NCBI GenBank assembly: GCA_963677785.2
Contig: CAXXDH010000003.1
Span: forward strand, 868,001 to 932,000
Length of the DNA stretch: 64,000 bases
Reading direction: 5' to 3'
Origin: G963665495 sp963677785
GTDB taxonomy: Bacteria; Desulfobacterota; Desulfovibrionia; Desulfovibrionales; Desulfovibrionaceae
The position numbers and the translations under genes are program-made. The notes under the pieces were generated by a model. The model was not told the origin of the DNA. It did no database searches and saw only the letters and a program-made list of their open reading frames with translations. Shown in pieces: positions 1-8,183 of this stretch (its first letter is position 1; each line of letters starts with the position of its first letter).

Positions 1-941
1 GCAGGAAAACCTTGCAACAAAGCGGCTTCACGTACAGTCAATCCTCTATCTTGCTCAGGATGCGTAAAACGTCCGCATGACGGGGTTCTACACCGTGCTG
101 TTATCGTCACTGAAGGTTTGTCCCAGGCAAGCCGCCCATAGACATCTGTATAACCACCGTGGCTTTCTCTCACCTTATCAAGGCAGGCTGGCCCAACTCC
201 AGTAGGCCGATTGCCTCCGTCCTTTGGTATTTGAGAAAGCAGTTTAACTGTCGAAGCTCTATGTGTTGATGCAGTATGCATCGAATCCGTCTTGCATTTT
301 TCACCAGAAGACAATTTTGGTAACTCGAATATCGCGTCTCTAACTGTCTTAAATTCATGAGGACGTAAAAACCCGAAAGGCATATCAAAATCGTCTTTCA
401 GCCCAATCATAATTGCCCTGAAGCGTTCTTGCGGAAGTCCTAGGGTTGCGAAGTTATAAATACGGCTTTTGAGAGTTATGCCAGCATCAGCTAGTATCGC
501 CTTCCCTTTTTGAAAAAATGGCCAATGTGATTTGGAGAATATATCAGGTACATTTTCCATAAATACAGCATCGGGGAATAGACGTGCGGCAATAGTACAG
601 AAATCAACGAACAAATTTCTTCTGGCATCTGCTCCTTTCTTTGATTTCCTATGTGCAGCAAACCCTTGGCATGGCGAACAGCCAATGAGCAGCAACTTGT
701 CAAATTTTTCTAAATGCATCTCCGCAACAAACGAGTCCAAGGCATTGGGGGTACTAGCAAGGCTAGAAATATCCAAGTGTTCGCACTTCGTTTGAATCAT
801 ATTTTCATAGGTTTTGCAGCAGTGGACATCGTTATCTATAGCGCGGACAATATCATATTCAACTCCGTCCACCTCGACAGATTTAACCCCTGCGCTGACA
901 CCACCACATCCCGAAAAAAAATCTAACACACCAATTTTCAT
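1..941 (-). CDS. dcm: DNA (cytosine-5-)-methyltransferase, Dcm-like, partial (cut by left edge)
   Basis: Reading from an ATG at 941 on the minus strand gives about 313 residues before the window ends. Conserved C5-methyltransferase motifs are visible in order: motif I DFFSGCGG near residue 8, motif IV with the catalytic Cys in GCSPCQGFA near residue 88, motif VI ENVPDIF near 125, motif VIII PQERFRAI near 171, and motif IX LTVREAALLQGFP at the cut end, so only motif X and the C-terminus are missing. It would methylate cytosine at an unknown target. The neighbour vsr fits a Dcm-Vsr pair. The gene is much lower in GC than the DNA to its right, which suggests horizontal acquisition. Confidence 0.93.
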   Translation of the reverse strand, partial: MKIGVLDFFSGCGGVSAGVKSVEVDGVEYDIVRAIDNDVHCCKTYENMIQTKCEHLDISSLASTPNALDSFVAEMHLEKFDKLLLIGCSPCQGFAAHRKSKKGADARRNLFVDFCTIAARLFPDAVFMENVPDIFSKSHWPFFQKGKAILADAGITLKSRIYNFATLGLPQERFRAIMIGLKDDFDMPFGFLRPHEFKTVRDAIFELPKLSSGEKCKTDSMHTASTHRASTVKLLSQIPKDGGNRPTGVGPACLDKVRESHGGYTDVYGRLAWDKPSVTITARCRTPSCGRFTHPEQDRGLTVREAALLQGFP

Positions 942-1134
942 AGCAATAATTAAACCACGATTACTTGTCTCTTACACTGCTTCCTTTCTATTAAGAAGCT
1001 TCCCTTGCCCTCTGTCTTGGCTTGAACATTACCAACATTTCAAGAAAAACCCTAACAGCATAATTCTCTGTTAAATAAGCATGTTAGTTATTTTACCCGC
1101 GCTTACGAAGTTGATTTTCAAGCATTGTTAATGG

Positions 1135-1539
1135 TCACTTTTTAAGGAATTCTTGAATTTTTATGGTAAGTCTATCAAGGTCCCCTGTTTCACACTCCCA
1201 AATAACAAGGACTTCCCATCCCAAGTGGCACAAAGCTTCCGCGACTTTTTTGTCTCGTTTTATGTTGTTATCTAGCTTCTGGTCCCAAAAGGATTTATTG
1301 GTTGCCGGTCTTTTGGATTTGGAACAACCATGCTGGTGCCAAAAACATCCATTGACGAAAATGATTGAATTCCAACGGGGCAACACGATGTCGGGCTTCC
1401 CCGGTAAATCTTTTCTATGGAGACGAAAACGGTAACCAAGCGCATGAAGTAACCGCCGGACTATAAATTCTGGCTTCGTGTCTTTGCTTCTTATTCGCCC
1501 CATTATTTGGCTTCGTTTATCTGGAGAAAAGATATCCAT
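1135..1539 (-). CDS. vsr: very short patch repair endonuclease Vsr
   Basis: 134 residues, the normal Vsr length. The N-terminus has the family signature (SQIMGRIRSKDTKPE, then RRLLHALGYRFRLH), followed by the metal-binding core LPGKPDIVLP and FVNGCFWHQHGC. Vsr nicks next to T:G mismatches that arise when the 5-methylcytosine made by the partner methyltransferase deaminates, so the dcm gene 190 bp away explains its presence. Both genes are on the minus strand and low in GC; vsr lies upstream of dcm. The 942-1134 gap holds no gene. Confidence 0.95.
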   Translation of the reverse strand: MDIFSPDKRSQIMGRIRSKDTKPEFIVRRLLHALGYRFRLHRKDLPGKPDIVLPRWNSIIFVNGCFWHQHGCSKSKRPATNKSFWDQKLDNNIKRDKKVAEALCHLGWEVLVIWECETGDLDRLTIKIQEFLKK

Positions 1540-1660
1540 GGCATTCTTTTACTATGACAATCATCTCCATTGTGGCCAACCAAAAATGTTGTCCTTCGGT
1601 TGACCACGAAAAAAGGCAGTCACCACTTTCATGATAACTGCCCTTATTCATTGCGTCTTG

Positions 1661-1737
1661 TGGTCGGGATGAAAGGATTTGAACCTTCGACCCCCTGAAC
1701 CCCATTCAGGTGCGCTCCCAGGCTGCGCTACATCCCG
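1661..1737 (-). tRNA. tRNA-Pro (anticodon GGG)
   Basis: A full cloverleaf can be folded on the minus strand: acceptor arm CGGGATG/CATCCCG, D stem GCGC/GCGC, anticodon stem CCTGA/TCAGG with loop ATGGGGT (anticodon GGG, reading CCC), T arm with GGTTCAAAT, discriminator A, and an encoded CCA at 1661-1663. The C1-G72 first pair is typical of bacterial tRNA-Pro. Its 3' end faces the low-GC vsr/dcm block, as expected for a tRNA used as an integration site. Confidence 0.95.
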
Positions 1738-1751
1738 ACGCAAAGGAGATT

Positions 1752-1780
1752 TATTTAGCCGTAGTTTTGGGGGTTGTCAA
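1752..1780 (-). promoter_or_regulatory. sigma70-type promoter of tRNA-Pro
   Basis: On the minus strand a perfect -35 TTGACA (1775-1780) is followed by exactly 17 bp and a -10 TAAATA (1752-1757). It lies 14 bp upstream of the mature tRNA 5' end at 1737, the expected spacing. Confidence 0.7.
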
Positions 1781-1892
1781 ACATTTATTGCTTTTTTTCT
1801 CATTTTTTTTGCCGAGACTGGTGTGCGGCGGCTCCGGGGGCTTGTCTGGCGCGTGTTTCAGGGGGAGAAACGGTTGTGGTCCGCGTTTTTGC

Positions 1893-2831
1893 TCAGGGCA
1901 GATAAGTTGTAGTGAGGGCCCGGCTCCAGTCGGGCAACTGTTTGATGATGCCCTGGGCCAGCAAAAAGCGGGCGGTCTTGTCCAGGCTCGTACGGATGCT
2001 CTGGTCCAGGGTCAGATCGTAGCGGTGCAGGGCCATGGCGTGCTGCGTACGGGGCAGAGGCAGGCCGGTCTCCGCGGACATTATTCGGGCTGCTTCCTCA
2101 GGATGGGCCCGGGCGTATTCGGCGGCCTGTTTCATGGCTTGCAGAAAGCGTTTGAGCAGATCTTCGCGGCCCGCAAAGTGGGTTGTGTTGACCAGGGTCA
2201 GGATGGGGTAGGCGTTGCCCAGACCGCCCAGGGTGCAGAGCTGGCGCGCGCCTTTTTCCTCGGCCGCGGACGGCGTGGGCTCGCTGGCGGCAAAGGCCTC
2301 GATGGATCCGGCCAGCAGGGCTTCCAGCATGGTGCCGGGCGTCAGATCCACCAGCCGTACGTCCGCGGGCTTCAGGCCCGCGCGGTTCAGGGCGGCCAGC
2401 AGTCCGCCGTAGGTGGAGGTGCCCTCTTTTACGCCGATCGCCTTTCCGCGCAGGTCCGCCAGAGTCTCGAAGGGGGCGTCCGCGCGAACCATGACGCGGT
2501 GGCGGTGTTCGCCGGATGCGTGGCTGGCGATGATCACAAAATCCGGGCTGCGGCTGGCCATGATCACCGCGGTGGCGTCGCCCATGCAGCCCAGATCCGC
2601 TGCGCCCGAATACAAGGCCTCGGCGCAGGCCGGGCCGCTGCTGAAGCGCTGCGGCTCCACCCGCAGGTCCGCGTTCTCGAAAAAGCCCATGGTTACGGCC
2701 ATAATCGGGATCACGCTGCCGATACGGTCCTGAAACGCAAAACGGATGGTATCCTGCCCGGACGCGTGGGCACTTACACAGGTAATTCCCAGCAACAAGA
2801 CGATGATACAGACAGCACGTATGGTTCGCAT
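1893..2831 (-). CDS. ABC transporter substrate-binding protein (SsuA/TauA/NMT1 type)
   Basis: 312 residues. A Sec signal peptide (hydrophobic VCIIVLLLGIT, cleavage after SAHA near residue 23) precedes a type II periplasmic binding fold of the nitrate/sulfonate/taurine family: IRFAFQDRIGSVIPIMAV, then SGAADLGCMGDATAVIMA and LRGKAIGVKEGTSTYGGLLAAL. It is the last gene of a four-gene minus-strand operon (regulator, permease, ATPase, binding protein) and starts 31 bp after the ATPase gene. The ligand cannot be read from sequence; sulfonates, nitriles or other small organics are possible. Confidence 0.85.
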   Translation of the reverse strand: MRTIRAVCIIVLLLGITCVSAHASGQDTIRFAFQDRIGSVIPIMAVTMGFFENADLRVEPQRFSSGPACAEALYSGAADLGCMGDATAVIMASRSPDFVIIASHASGEHRHRVMVRADAPFETLADLRGKAIGVKEGTSTYGGLLAALNRAGLKPADVRLVDLTPGTMLEALLAGSIEAFAASEPTPSAAEEKGARQLCTLGGLGNAYPILTLVNTTHFAGREDLLKRFLQAMKQAAEYARAHPEEAARIMSAETGLPLPRTQHAMALHRYDLTLDQSIRTSLDKTARFLLAQGIIKQLPDWSRALTTTYLP

Positions 2832-2862
2832 CTCTCTTTCCTCATGGTTTGATACGGCGAAA

Positions 2863-3630
2863 TCAACAACAGAAATTTGCCTCCGACGCCGCCAGAGAGG
2901 CGCGCAACTGTTCCGCGCTTTCCCGCAGATTGCGGTCCGTCCGGCATCCGGGCGCGTTGCGCGGCAGGCGGAGATCCGCGTACAGCTTGCCGGGGCCGGG
3001 AGTCAGAATGACGACTCTGTCTCCAAGGTAGGCGGCCTCTTCCACGCTGTGCGTCACGTACAGCACGCTGCGGCGCGTCCGGCGCAGCTGCAGCAGTTCG
3101 TCCTGCAAGCGCTCCCGGGTCAGGGCGTCCAGCGCGCTGAAGGGCTCGTCCATCAATAATACGTCCGGCTCCAGAACCAGGACACGGGCGATTGCCGCGC
3201 GCTGCCGCATGCCGCCGGAAAGCGCGTACGGATAAGCATCCGCCGCACCGGCCAGCCGCATCAATTCGAGCTGGCGCTCAACCCTGTCCTGCAAATACGT
3301 TCCTTTCAGCCCTTTGCGGCGCAGCCCGAAAGCCACATTTTCCCGGACAGTGAGCCAGGGGAAGAGGTTGGCGTCCTGAAACACCAGCGCGCGGTCCGGT
3401 CCGGGCGCTGTCACTTCCGTACCTTGTACCAGGACGCGCCCGCGCGACGGCTTTTCGAATCCGGCCACCAGGTGCAGCAGCGTGGTCTTGCCGCATCCGC
3501 TCGGACCAAGCACACAGACGAATTCGCCCTGGTCCACGGAAAAATCCAGATCCGCAAGGACCTGCCCGGGCGCTCCGGGCCGGGCGGCTGGAGCATCAAA
3601 CCATTTGTCCACATGCGCAAAACGGATCAT
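2863..3630 (-). CDS. ABC transporter ATP-binding protein (SsuB/TauB type)
   Basis: 255 residues with a complete ABC ATPase set: Walker A GPSGCGKTT (42-50), Q-loop in VFQDANLFPW (83-92), signature LSGGMRQR (137-144), Walker B VLLMDEP (157-163), and switch histidine in VLYVTHSVEEA. The Q-loop context PWLTVRENVAFGL is typical of the nitrate/sulfonate/taurine importers. Its start overlaps the stop of the upstream permease gene by 4 bp, so translation is probably coupled. It energises the importer made with the flanking permease and binding protein. Confidence 0.93.
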   Translation of the reverse strand: MIRFAHVDKWFDAPAARPGAPGQVLADLDFSVDQGEFVCVLGPSGCGKTTLLHLVAGFEKPSRGRVLVQGTEVTAPGPDRALVFQDANLFPWLTVRENVAFGLRRKGLKGTYLQDRVERQLELMRLAGAADAYPYALSGGMRQRAAIARVLVLEPDVLLMDEPFSALDALTRERLQDELLQLRRTRRSVLYVTHSVEEAAYLGDRVVILTPGPGKLYADLRLPRNAPGCRTDRNLRESAEQLRASLAASEANFCC

Positions 3631-4445
3631 GGCTTGTCCGCCAGCGGCCGCCAGCGCGCCAGGGTGCGTTTTTCCAAGGTCCGGAAGAGCAGCATTTCGA
3701 AAAGCAGGCCGATGGCGCAGATGAGCACGATGCAGGCAAAGGACGACGCATAGTCCAGGGTCCAGCGGGATTGAATTATGGCGTAGCCGAGCCCGGTGCC
3801 CGCACCCACGACCATTTCCGCGGCCACCAGAACGCGCCAGCCCGTGCCCAGGCCGATACGCAGCCCGCTCAGCAGGGCCGGAAGCGCGGCCGGAAGCAGC
3901 ACCCGAAAGAACAGGTCCCCCCTGCCCGCGCCCAGCATTTGGGCCGCGCGTACGAAGCGTATGTCCACGGAGCGGATACCCGAAGACGCGCTGATGGCCA
4001 CGGGCGCAAAGGCCGCCATGGCGATCATGAACACGGTGGCCCGTTCGCCGATGCCGAACAGCAGAATAGCCACGGGTATCCAGGCCAGACCGGGCACCAG
4101 CAGTAGCAATTGCGGTATCCGGGCCGTGGCCCGTTCAAAACTCAGGCTGCGCCCGGCCAGCAGCCCGTACGTCAGCCCGGCCGCAGCCGCCATGGCGAAC
4201 CCGGCCAGCCAGCGGCGCAGGCTGGCAAGCAGATGCGTATAAATGCCCTGGCGCGACAAGGGATCGCCCTGCAACAGCTCCAGCACCCGTACGCCGGTCT
4301 GCCAGGGCGTGGGAAAGGCCACTCCGCGCAGCAGCCAGACGGCCTGAGCCGCGATCTCCCAGACTCCAAGCACCAACAGCACCGGCGCGAGCGTCCAAAT
4401 CAGGCTGCGCAGTCCGGAGGCCTTGGCGGAACACTCGGACTTCAT
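3627..4445 (-). CDS. ABC transporter permease (SsuC/TauC type)
   Basis: 272 residues from ATG 4445, chosen because it overlaps the regulator stop (ATGA) and gives the usual family length; a longer frame upstream has no family character. Several hydrophobic helices are visible (LAPVLLVLGVWEIAAQAVWLL near the N-terminus, LLLLVPGLAWIPVAILLFGIG, SFACIVLICAIGLLFEMLLF near the end). The EAA-type cytoplasmic loop (AAQMLGAGRGDLFFRVLLPA) contacts the ATPase. The protein forms the membrane channel of the importer. Confidence 0.9.
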   Translation of the reverse strand: MKSECSAKASGLRSLIWTLAPVLLVLGVWEIAAQAVWLLRGVAFPTPWQTGVRVLELLQGDPLSRQGIYTHLLASLRRWLAGFAMAAAAGLTYGLLAGRSLSFERATARIPQLLLLVPGLAWIPVAILLFGIGERATVFMIAMAAFAPVAISASSGIRSVDIRFVRAAQMLGAGRGDLFFRVLLPAALPALLSGLRIGLGTGWRVLVAAEMVVGAGTGLGYAIIQSRWTLDYASSFACIVLICAIGLLFEMLLFRTLEKRTLARWRPLADKP

Positions 4446-4942
4446 GCCTCTTTTTCCTGCGCTTCGCTTCCGGACGTTTCGGTGCTGCAGGCGCAACCGC
4501 CGGACATCCGCAATTCGCCCGGCGCCTTGGGCAGTAACAGGCGCGGCAGCAGCTGGCCTTGCAACAGCTGGTCCGGCAGCTCCGTACGCACCTGCTCGAA
4601 AAACGCGTCTATCAGACACATCTGGGTAGTCAGCGTACGAATCCAGCGCAGCAGACATTCCTGCCCGGTCTCGGTCAGATAATATATACGCCGCGCCGGG
4701 CCCTGGGCGGCCGTATCCCATTCGGAAGCCAGCATGCCCCGCTTTTCCAGGGTATTCAGATGGCGGTAAAGCCCGGTCATGTTCAGACTGATACCCAGCT
4801 CCTCCAGCTGCCGCCCGATGATCTTGCTCAGCTCGTAGCCATGGATGCCCTCATGCGTACGCAGAGTCAGCAAAATCCAGGGGGCTGCGAGATTGCGAAT
4901 GTTCTTGCCGCTGCACGGACAATCATCCAGCTCTTTGCTCAT
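4442..4942 (-). CDS. PadR-family winged-helix regulator with terminal Cys pairs
   Basis: 166 residues from ATG 4942, which has a GGAG ribosome site 7 bp upstream; an ATG at 4972 lacks one. The PadR-like winged helix covers about residues 10-105 (APWILLTLRTHEGIHGYELS, TGLYRHLNTLEKRGMLASEW, RRIYYLTETGQECLLRW). The protein starts with CPCSGKN and ends with a GGCACS segment, so two Cys pairs bracket the DNA-binding domain and could bind metal or sense redox state (inference). It is the first gene of the ABC importer operon and overlaps the permease by 4 bp, so it probably controls its own operon. Confidence 0.82.
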   Translation of the reverse strand: MSKELDDCPCSGKNIRNLAAPWILLTLRTHEGIHGYELSKIIGRQLEELGISLNMTGLYRHLNTLEKRGMLASEWDTAAQGPARRIYYLTETGQECLLRWIRTLTTQMCLIDAFFEQVRTELPDQLLQGQLLPRLLLPKAPGELRMSGGCACSTETSGSEAQEKEA

Positions 4943-5140
4943 AATTATTCTCCAACTGCAAATATTCCTCATTGTAGAATAGCACTAGCCGGCTGGTCAA
5001 GGCGTGGAGGCAACACTATTGCATCTGCCGGGAGTGTCCGCGGAGAGCTGTCGTCCTGCCATGCAGAGGCTTAGGACCTGCATATCATATGATTTTATGA
5101 GGAGTTACCTGAATAAACCAAATAAACGTTTCGGGAAAGC

Positions 5141-5184
5141 CCAGAGAACCTTTTTACCAAAAAGGTTCTCTGGCCGCCGGAGAC
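5141..5184. repeat. REP-like palindromic element, copy 1
   Basis: A perfect 15-bp inverted repeat (CCAGAGAACCTTTTT, 3-nt loop, mirror arm, 5141-5173) is followed by CCGCCGGAG. The same GGAACC-hairpin plus GCCGCCGGA module recurs near 30.7 kb and, as one arm, near 56.6 kb. It follows the Fe-S gene on the minus strand and may also act as a 3' stabiliser or terminator. The rest of 4943-5217 holds no gene. Confidence 0.65.
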
Positions 5185-5217
5185 ATCCTCCCATGCGTCA
5201 GAAAATACTTCCGGTGG

Positions 5218-5943
5218 TCACAGCAGCACTTGCCTGGGCTGGTCTTCCTGTGCTTCGTCCAGTTCCTCTCCGGTCCGGGAAACTCTGATCCGCTGCCAGC
5301 GGGGCGTACGCCCGGCAAGTTGCATGGCACGGGAAGTCAGTCCGCGAATGGCGCCGCAACAGGGAACTTCCATCTCCATGCTGGTGATGCTGCGCGGCTT
5401 GGCGGCCTGCAGAATGGCCTGGAGTTTTTCCACCTGCATCTGCGCATCGTCGAATTTCGGACAGGTCAGCAAAACCACCTTGTCTTTGATGTAGTGTTCG
5501 TGAAAGCCCGGCACGGATACCGGAACGCAGTCCGCGACCAGCAGGATGTCCGCGCCCTGGAGAAAAGGGGCGGTCGGCGGAACAAGGCGCAGCTGTACGG
5601 GCCAGTGCCCCAGGGCGCTGGTCGTGGAATCCAGGCTGCGGGCCGCATTCTGCGCCGCGCACGGACTGGGGGCGACCAGTTGTTCGGTCGGTTGCAATGC
5701 TTCCTGCATACGGCGTTCGACTTCCGCTTGGTCGAACGCATCGGCCTCCCGTTCGATGACTTTGAGCGCGCCCGTGGGGCAAACGCCCAGGCAGGCGCCC
5801 AGGCCGTCGCAGAGTTTTTCGGCAATGAGCCTGGCCTTGCCGTCCACCAGCACCAGCGCGCCTTCCTGACAGCCGGGAATGCACTGGCCGCAGCCGTCGC
5901 AAAGTTCTTCGTCTATCTCTATGATGTTACGTAATGCCTGCAT
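5218..5943 (-). CDS. Hcp-associated ferredoxin-like iron-sulfur protein
   Basis: 241 residues from ATG 5943, selected because GAGGAG lies 6-8 bp upstream. The N-terminal two-cluster ferredoxin domain has C15, C18, C21, C25 and a second motif C45, C51, C55 in which the second Cys is Leu (CDGLGACLGVCP), a variant also known in related proteins. The C-terminal half (ADILLVADCVPV, VVLLTCPKFDD, VPCCGAI) is a Cys-bearing domain found in this family. It follows hcp on the same strand, matching the known hcp/iron-sulfur protein pair of Desulfovibrio vulgaris, so it is a plausible electron donor to Hcp. Confidence 0.88.
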   Translation of the reverse strand: MQALRNIIEIDEELCDGCGQCIPGCQEGALVLVDGKARLIAEKLCDGLGACLGVCPTGALKVIEREADAFDQAEVERRMQEALQPTEQLVAPSPCAAQNAARSLDSTTSALGHWPVQLRLVPPTAPFLQGADILLVADCVPVSVPGFHEHYIKDKVVLLTCPKFDDAQMQVEKLQAILQAAKPRSITSMEMEVPCCGAIRGLTSRAMQLAGRTPRWQRIRVSRTGEELDEAQEDQPRQVLL

Positions 5944-5958
5944 TGTTTTCTCCTCGCT

Positions 5959-5985
5959 GGCCGCCGGAAGCAACGCCCGGCGGCC
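5959..5985 (-). other. GC-rich hairpin between hcp and its ferredoxin gene
   Basis: Perfect 9-bp inverted repeat (GGCCGCCGG / CCGGCGGCC) with a 9-nt loop lies in the 61-bp hcp-ferredoxin spacer. There is no T run, so it is more likely an mRNA processing or stability element than a terminator. Confidence 0.45.
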
Positions 5986-6004
5986 GCGGGTCGTTGGGAG
6001 GATG

Positions 6005-7642
6005 TCATCCGAGGATGGCTTTCAAATCTTCATCCGGGGTGGAAATGGCCTTGATGGCGTAATTTTCCACCAGGAAACTCACAACATTGGGCGTAATAAA
6101 GGCCGGCAGCGATGGGCCGAGGCGGATGTCCCTGACGCCCAGCGCCAGCAAGGAAAGCAGGATGGCCACGGCCTTTTGCTCGTACCAGGAAAGCACCAGG
6201 GACAAGGGCAGATCATTGACGCCGCAGTCAAAGGCCTCGGCCAGGGCCAGGGCGATTTTCACGGCCGAATAGGCGTCGTTGCACTGGCCGATGTCCAGCA
6301 AACGCGGGATACCGCCGATGTCGCCGAGATCCTTATCGAAAAAGCGGAATTTGCCGCAGGCCAGCGTAAGCACCACGCAGTCCTGGGGCACTTTTTCCAC
6401 AAACTCCGTATAGTAGTTGCGGCCCGGTTTCGCACCGTCGCATCCGGCCACCAGAAAGAAATGGCGGATGGCGCCGCTCTTGACGGCCTCGATGACCTTG
6501 CCGGCCACGCCGAGCACGGCATTGCGGCCGAAACCGACCAGCACCCGGCCGTTGTCTTGGTCCGTAGTGAATCCGGGCAGAGACTGCGCCCGTTCGATGA
6601 CCGGAGTAAAATCCTTGCTGCCGCCGGATCCGTTGCCGATATGCCGGATGCCGGGCCAGCTGACCAGGCCTGTGGTGAAAATGTTTTCAGGATAGGCCTT
6701 GGGGTCCTGAATGCAATTGGTGGTCATCAGAATGGCGCCGGGAAATGCGGCGAATTCTTTTTTCTGATTCTGCCAGGCAGTGCCGTAATGGCCGTAAAAA
6801 TGCGGGTATTTCTTGAGTTCCGGATAGCCGTGGCAAGGCAGCATCTCGCCGTGCGTATAGATGGTGATGTCTTTGTCTTTGGTCTGCTCGAGCAGCATGG
6901 CCAGGTCCTTGAGGTCGTGGCCGGAGATCAGTATGGCCTTGCCCTGCTTGTGCCCCAGAGGTACGGGCGTGGGCACGGGGTGGCCGTAGGCTCCCGTATT
7001 GGCGGCATCCAGCAGTTCCATGGCGCGGATGTTGATCTTGCCGCAGTCCAGCACCAGCCCGACGGCTTCTTCCAGGCCCAGATCCATACGCAGCGTGGCG
7101 GCCAGAGCGCGTTCGATGAAGGCATAGACCGCGTCGTCCTCCTGTCCGAGAATCCGCGCATGATCTGCATAGGCGGCCACGCCCTTGATGCCGTAAATCA
7201 ATGTCTGCTTGAGAGATTCGATGTCCGGATTGGGGTCTGCTGCGGCAGTGAGCGCGTATGCTTTGGCATCCGCCAGCATTTCGTCCGAATTCGAGGGAAT
7301 GGCGTATGTGGCCGGACCGGACTGGGGCAGTTTGCCGCCGAACTGAACCACCTTGGCGGCCAGGACCTCGCGGTGCCCTACAGCCTCTTTGACCAACGCG
7401 GCAATCCGCTCGGGGTCGAAGCTGACATTGGTAAGGGTGGAAAACATGGCCTCGCAGAGAAAGGGGCCGACCTCCGGATCAACGCAGTCGACCACGCGGC
7501 CGGCCTGGGCGACCTGGGACAGGCCTTTCAAAACACCGATCAGCAGATCCTGCAGGTCAGAAGCGGCGGGAGTTTTTCCACAGACGCCGATTTGATAACA
7601 ACCTTTGCCTTTCGCGGTTTGTTCACACTGATAACAAAACAT
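6005..7642 (-). CDS. hcp: hydroxylamine reductase / hybrid-cluster protein Hcp (class I)
   Basis: 545 residues from ATG 7642, preceded by AGGAGAAAAAGT; an in-frame ATG 18 bp upstream is less likely because the Hcp N-terminus normally begins MFC. The N-terminal C3, C6, C15, C21 ligate the [4Fe-4S] cluster as in Desulfovibrio class I Hcp. Hybrid-cluster residues are visible in ISGHDLKDLAML, TTNCIQDPKAY, VLTLACGKFRF and GQCNDAYSAVKIALALAE. Hcp reduces NO or hydroxylamine in the cytoplasm and protects against nitrosative stress. A palindromic FNR/HcpR-type site sits 76 bp upstream, and the ferredoxin partner follows. Confidence 0.97.
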   Translation of the reverse strand: MFCYQCEQTAKGKGCYQIGVCGKTPAASDLQDLLIGVLKGLSQVAQAGRVVDCVDPEVGPFLCEAMFSTLTNVSFDPERIAALVKEAVGHREVLAAKVVQFGGKLPQSGPATYAIPSNSDEMLADAKAYALTAAADPNPDIESLKQTLIYGIKGVAAYADHARILGQEDDAVYAFIERALAATLRMDLGLEEAVGLVLDCGKINIRAMELLDAANTGAYGHPVPTPVPLGHKQGKAILISGHDLKDLAMLLEQTKDKDITIYTHGEMLPCHGYPELKKYPHFYGHYGTAWQNQKKEFAAFPGAILMTTNCIQDPKAYPENIFTTGLVSWPGIRHIGNGSGGSKDFTPVIERAQSLPGFTTDQDNGRVLVGFGRNAVLGVAGKVIEAVKSGAIRHFFLVAGCDGAKPGRNYYTEFVEKVPQDCVVLTLACGKFRFFDKDLGDIGGIPRLLDIGQCNDAYSAVKIALALAEAFDCGVNDLPLSLVLSWYEQKAVAILLSLLALGVRDIRLGPSLPAFITPNVVSFLVENYAIKAISTPDEDLKAILG

Positions 7643-8183
7643 ACTTTTTCTCCTGTGCATGAGTTAGGCCCAACGTTCGTGTGCTCTGGAGAATATCCGG
7701 AACCTGCGCCGCCGCCTTTGACTTAAGTCATATTGAGCAAAAAATTTTATGCGAAAAGTGTATCCGATTTTGGGAAAAAAATACGAGTATCCGTCTTCCG
7801 GGCACAACCGAGCCGGGCTCGGCTGAAATGAGGGGGGTTCGAAGCAAGAAAATACCTTGCTATTAAAAACGATACAGCGTACGAATTTTGAACAGCAAGA
7901 CGGTTTCGATGATTCCGCATATATTTCAATGTCATCTTTCAGTCTTGTATGCACGTTAACCCCCAAGGAAAACAAGGCTGACACATGCAGGGAACCTCCG
8001 AGACCCCTTCTTTTTTCGTACCTGTATCACTTTCTGCGCAGATATTTCCGGCAGTAAACTTCTGATGGTTCATTATTTTTTGAAAAATGTTCTGAAGAGT
8101 CCTTGTCTTTGCGTCTTTCGCATCCGCATGATACCGTTTGCCTGTTTTTCGTATTACCGCACGTTTTAATCCAGGAACAACTA
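7643..8183. other. divergent intergenic region, hcp / flavin oxidoreductase
   Basis: 541 bp between two divergent genes. Apart from the hcp operator at 7718-7731, no RNA gene or convincing coding region was seen. Confidence 0.5.
7718..7731. promoter_or_regulatory. HcpR/FNR-type operator upstream of hcp
   Basis: TTGACTTAAGTCAT contains a perfect 12-bp palindrome (TGACTTAAGTCA, 7719-7730). It fits the TTGAC-N4-GTCAA pattern reported for HcpR, the CRP/FNR-family regulator of hcp in Desulfovibrio, with one mismatch. It lies 76 bp upstream of the hcp start; the regulator gene is not in the window. Confidence 0.6.

Noticed and set aside
1710..2852. Long plus-strand frame of 380 codons opposite the ABC binding-protein gene
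   Set aside because: It is antisense to a well-supported gene, low in recognisable domains and overlaps the tRNA gene; a shadow of high-GC coding.
5879..7726. Plus-strand frame of 615 codons opposite hcp
   Set aside because: Antisense shadow of hcp; no domain or ribosome site.
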